Source: Limnomonas spitsbergensis (lineage: Eukaryota > Chlorophyta > Chlorophyceae > Chlamydomonadales). From it: 64,000 nt of DNA. Where the stretch lies: contig JAYJMM010000041.1 of assembly GCA_037349105.1 (NCBI GenBank), positions 1,178,001 through 1,242,000 on the forward strand, given 5' to 3'. Below the pieces are notes generated by a model. That model searched no databases. It had not been told where the DNA came from and was given only the letters and a program-made list of their open reading frames with translations. Shown here one piece after another: positions 62,330 to 64,000 of this stretch (its first letter is position 1; each line of letters starts with the position of its first letter). Both the position numbers and the translations under genes were made by a program.

Positions 62330-63903
62330 CTGCAGCCAGATCCATAGGGTGCGTGAGGAGGGTCGGGGCATGTTACGGATGCATTTGAGAAAAGGTAAGG
62401 TACTGAGATTGCCTCTTTGACCTGTTCATTTGGCCTTTATCTGATGGACAGCTGCAGCCAGATCCATAGGGTGCGCGAGGAGGGTCGGGGCATGTTACGG
62501 ATGCATTTGAGAAAAGGTAAGGTACTGAGATTGCCTCTTTGACCTGTTCATTTGGCCTTTATCTGATGGACAGCTGCAGCCAGATCCATAGGGTGCGCGA
62601 GGAGGGTCGGGGCATGTTACGGATGCATTTGAGAAAAGGTAAGGTACTGAGATTGCCTCTTTGACCTGTTCATTTGGCCTTTATCTGATGGACAGCTGCA
62701 GCCAGATCCATAGGGTGCTCGAGGAGGGTCAGGGCATGTTACGGATGCATTTGAGAAAAGGTAAGGTACTGAGATTGCCTCTTTGACCTGTTCATTTGGC
62801 CTTTATCTGATAGACAGCTGCAGCCAGATCCATAGGGTGCGCGAGGAGGGTCGGGGCATGTTACGGATGCATTTGAGAAAATGTAAGGTACTGAGATTGC
62901 CTCTTTGACCTGTTCATTTGGCCTTTATCTGATGGACAGCTGCAGCCAGATCTATAGGGTGCGCGAGGAGGGTCGGGGCATGTTACGGATGCATTTGAGA
63001 AAAGGTAAGGTACTGAGATTGCCTCTTTGACCTGTTCATTTGGCCTTTATCTGATGGACAGCTGCAGCCAGATCCATAGGGTGCGCGAGGAGGGTCGGGG
63101 CATGTTACGGATGCATTTGAGAAAAGGTAAGGTACTGAGATTGCCTCTTTGACCTGTTCATTTGGCCTTTATCTCATAGACAGCTGCAGCCAGATCCATA
63201 GGGTGCGCGAGGAGGGTCGGGGCATGTTACGGATGCATTTGAGAAAATGTAAGGTACTGAGATTGCCTCTTTGACCTGTTCATTTGGCCTTTATCTGATG
63301 GACAGCTGCAGCCAGATCTATAGGGTGCGCGAGGAGGGTCGGGGCATGTTACGGATGCATTTGAGAAAAGGTAAGGTACTGAGATTGCCTCTTTGACCTG
63401 TTCATTTGGCCTTTATCTGATGGACAGCTGCAGCCAGATCCATAGGGTGCGCGAGGAGGGTCGGGGCATGTTACGGATGCATTTGAGAAAAGGTAAGGTA
63501 CTGAGATTGCCTCTTTGACCTGTTCATTTGGCCTTTATCTGATGGACAGCTGCAGCCAGATCCATAGGGTGCGCGAGGAGGGTCGGGGCATGTTACGGAT
63601 GCATTTGAGAAAAGGTAAGGTACTGAGATTGCCTCTTTGACCTGTTCATTTGGCCTTTATCTGATGGACAGCTGCAGCCAGATCCATAGGGTGCGCGAGG
63701 AGGGTCGGGGCATGTTATGGATGCATTTGAGAAAAGGTAAGGTACTGAGATTGCCTCTTTGACCTGTTCATTTGGCCTTTATCTGATGGACAGCTGCAGC
63801 CAGATCCATAGGGTGCGCGAGGAGGGTCGGGGCATGTTACGGATGCATTTGAGAAAAGGTAAGGAACTGAGATTGCCTCTTTGACCTGTTCATTTGGCCT
63901 TTA

Positions 63904-64000
63904 CCTGGTGGGTGAATGATGGATGAATGAGCCCCTCAGCTGCTGCCCAACTCCTGATGCACGAGTCCTCCTGTTCAGGCTCCCAGTTGTTGCTGTCCTT
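63904..64000 (+). repeat. B-insert copy 17, cut by the window edge
   Basis: Only the first 97 bp are present (CCTGGTGGGTG onward), preceded by the usual GGAACTGAG unit. Thirteen units after copy 16. Length form and heat-shock element cannot be assessed. Confidence 0.9.

Larger units (their letters stand above)
34961..64000 (+). repeat. Satellite B: about 190 copies of a 122-bp unit, with 17 inserts
   Basis: The head-to-tail unit can be read from AGATCCATAGGGTGCGCGAG through GGCATGTTACGGATGCATTT and GAGAAAAGGTAAGGTACTGA to TATCTGATGGACAGCTGCAG plus CC (122 bp). It begins directly at the telomere tract with 21 units (34961-37500) before the first insert. Between inserts there are 3, 12, 12, 4, 12, 12, 12, 12, 12, 10, 8, 16, 8, 13, 10 and 13 units in order; the last of each group is truncated at about base 102. 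Frequent variants are GTCAGGG, TTATGGA, GCGTGAG, GCTCGAG, GAAAATGT, GATAGACAG, CATATCC and GATGGCCTGGTGCAGCC. No long ORFs and no gene recognised. The array continues past the right edge. Confidence 0.97.

Noticed and set aside
34961..64000. Satellite B as a centromeric satellite
   Set aside because: It directly abuts a telomere tract in phase, which favours a subtelomeric role. Nothing in the sequence indicates centromere function.

Overview
The window is eukaryotic, gene-poor, chromosome-end-type DNA. It is almost entirely tandem satellite, and I could not recognise a single credible protein-coding, rRNA or tRNA gene. The only direct taxonomic clue is a CCCTAAA/TTTAGGG telomere-type tract at 34814-34959. 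That heptamer is used by land plants, many green algae, some apicomplexans (Toxoplasma, Eimeria) and a few other protists. A green alga or plant is my best guess, but the sequence does not settle it.

Layout. (1) 1-32376: satellite A, about 490 copies of a G-rich 56-bp unit. It is interrupted five times by a nearly identical ~1017-bp insert (1127, 7338, 14724, 19700, 23459), giving higher-order repeats of 6.2, 7.4, 5.0 and 3.8 kb. (2) 32377-33188: satellite C, about 18 copies of a 44-bp unit that also occurs as two short blocks in every A insert. (3) 33189-34813: mostly single-copy DNA with some decayed 35-bp repeats and no recognisable gene. (4) 34814-34959: interstitial telomere-type repeat with the C-rich strand on +. 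(5) 34961-64000: satellite B, about 190 copies of a 122-bp unit that starts immediately after the telomere tract. It is interrupted by 17 copies (the last cut by the window end) of a ~374-bp insert, spaced by whole numbers of 122-bp units.

How the parts relate. Satellites A and B are different sequences, but their inserts share a homologous module in the same orientation. Its best-conserved stretch is 19 identical bases containing a perfect three-box heat-shock element (TTCnnGAAnnTTC). The telomere orientation makes the right half look like an ordinary left chromosome end (telomere, then subtelomeric satellite). The 34.8 kb to its left must therefore have been added by fusion or translocation, or be an assembly join. 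The inserts are head-to-tail across the telomere, which argues against a simple end-to-end (inverted) fusion.

Long proline-rich reverse-strand ORFs in A and C are artefacts. Both unit lengths (56, 44) are 2 modulo 3 and lack reverse-strand stops, so one frame cycles through all three. No operons, CRISPR arrays or complete mobile elements were seen.
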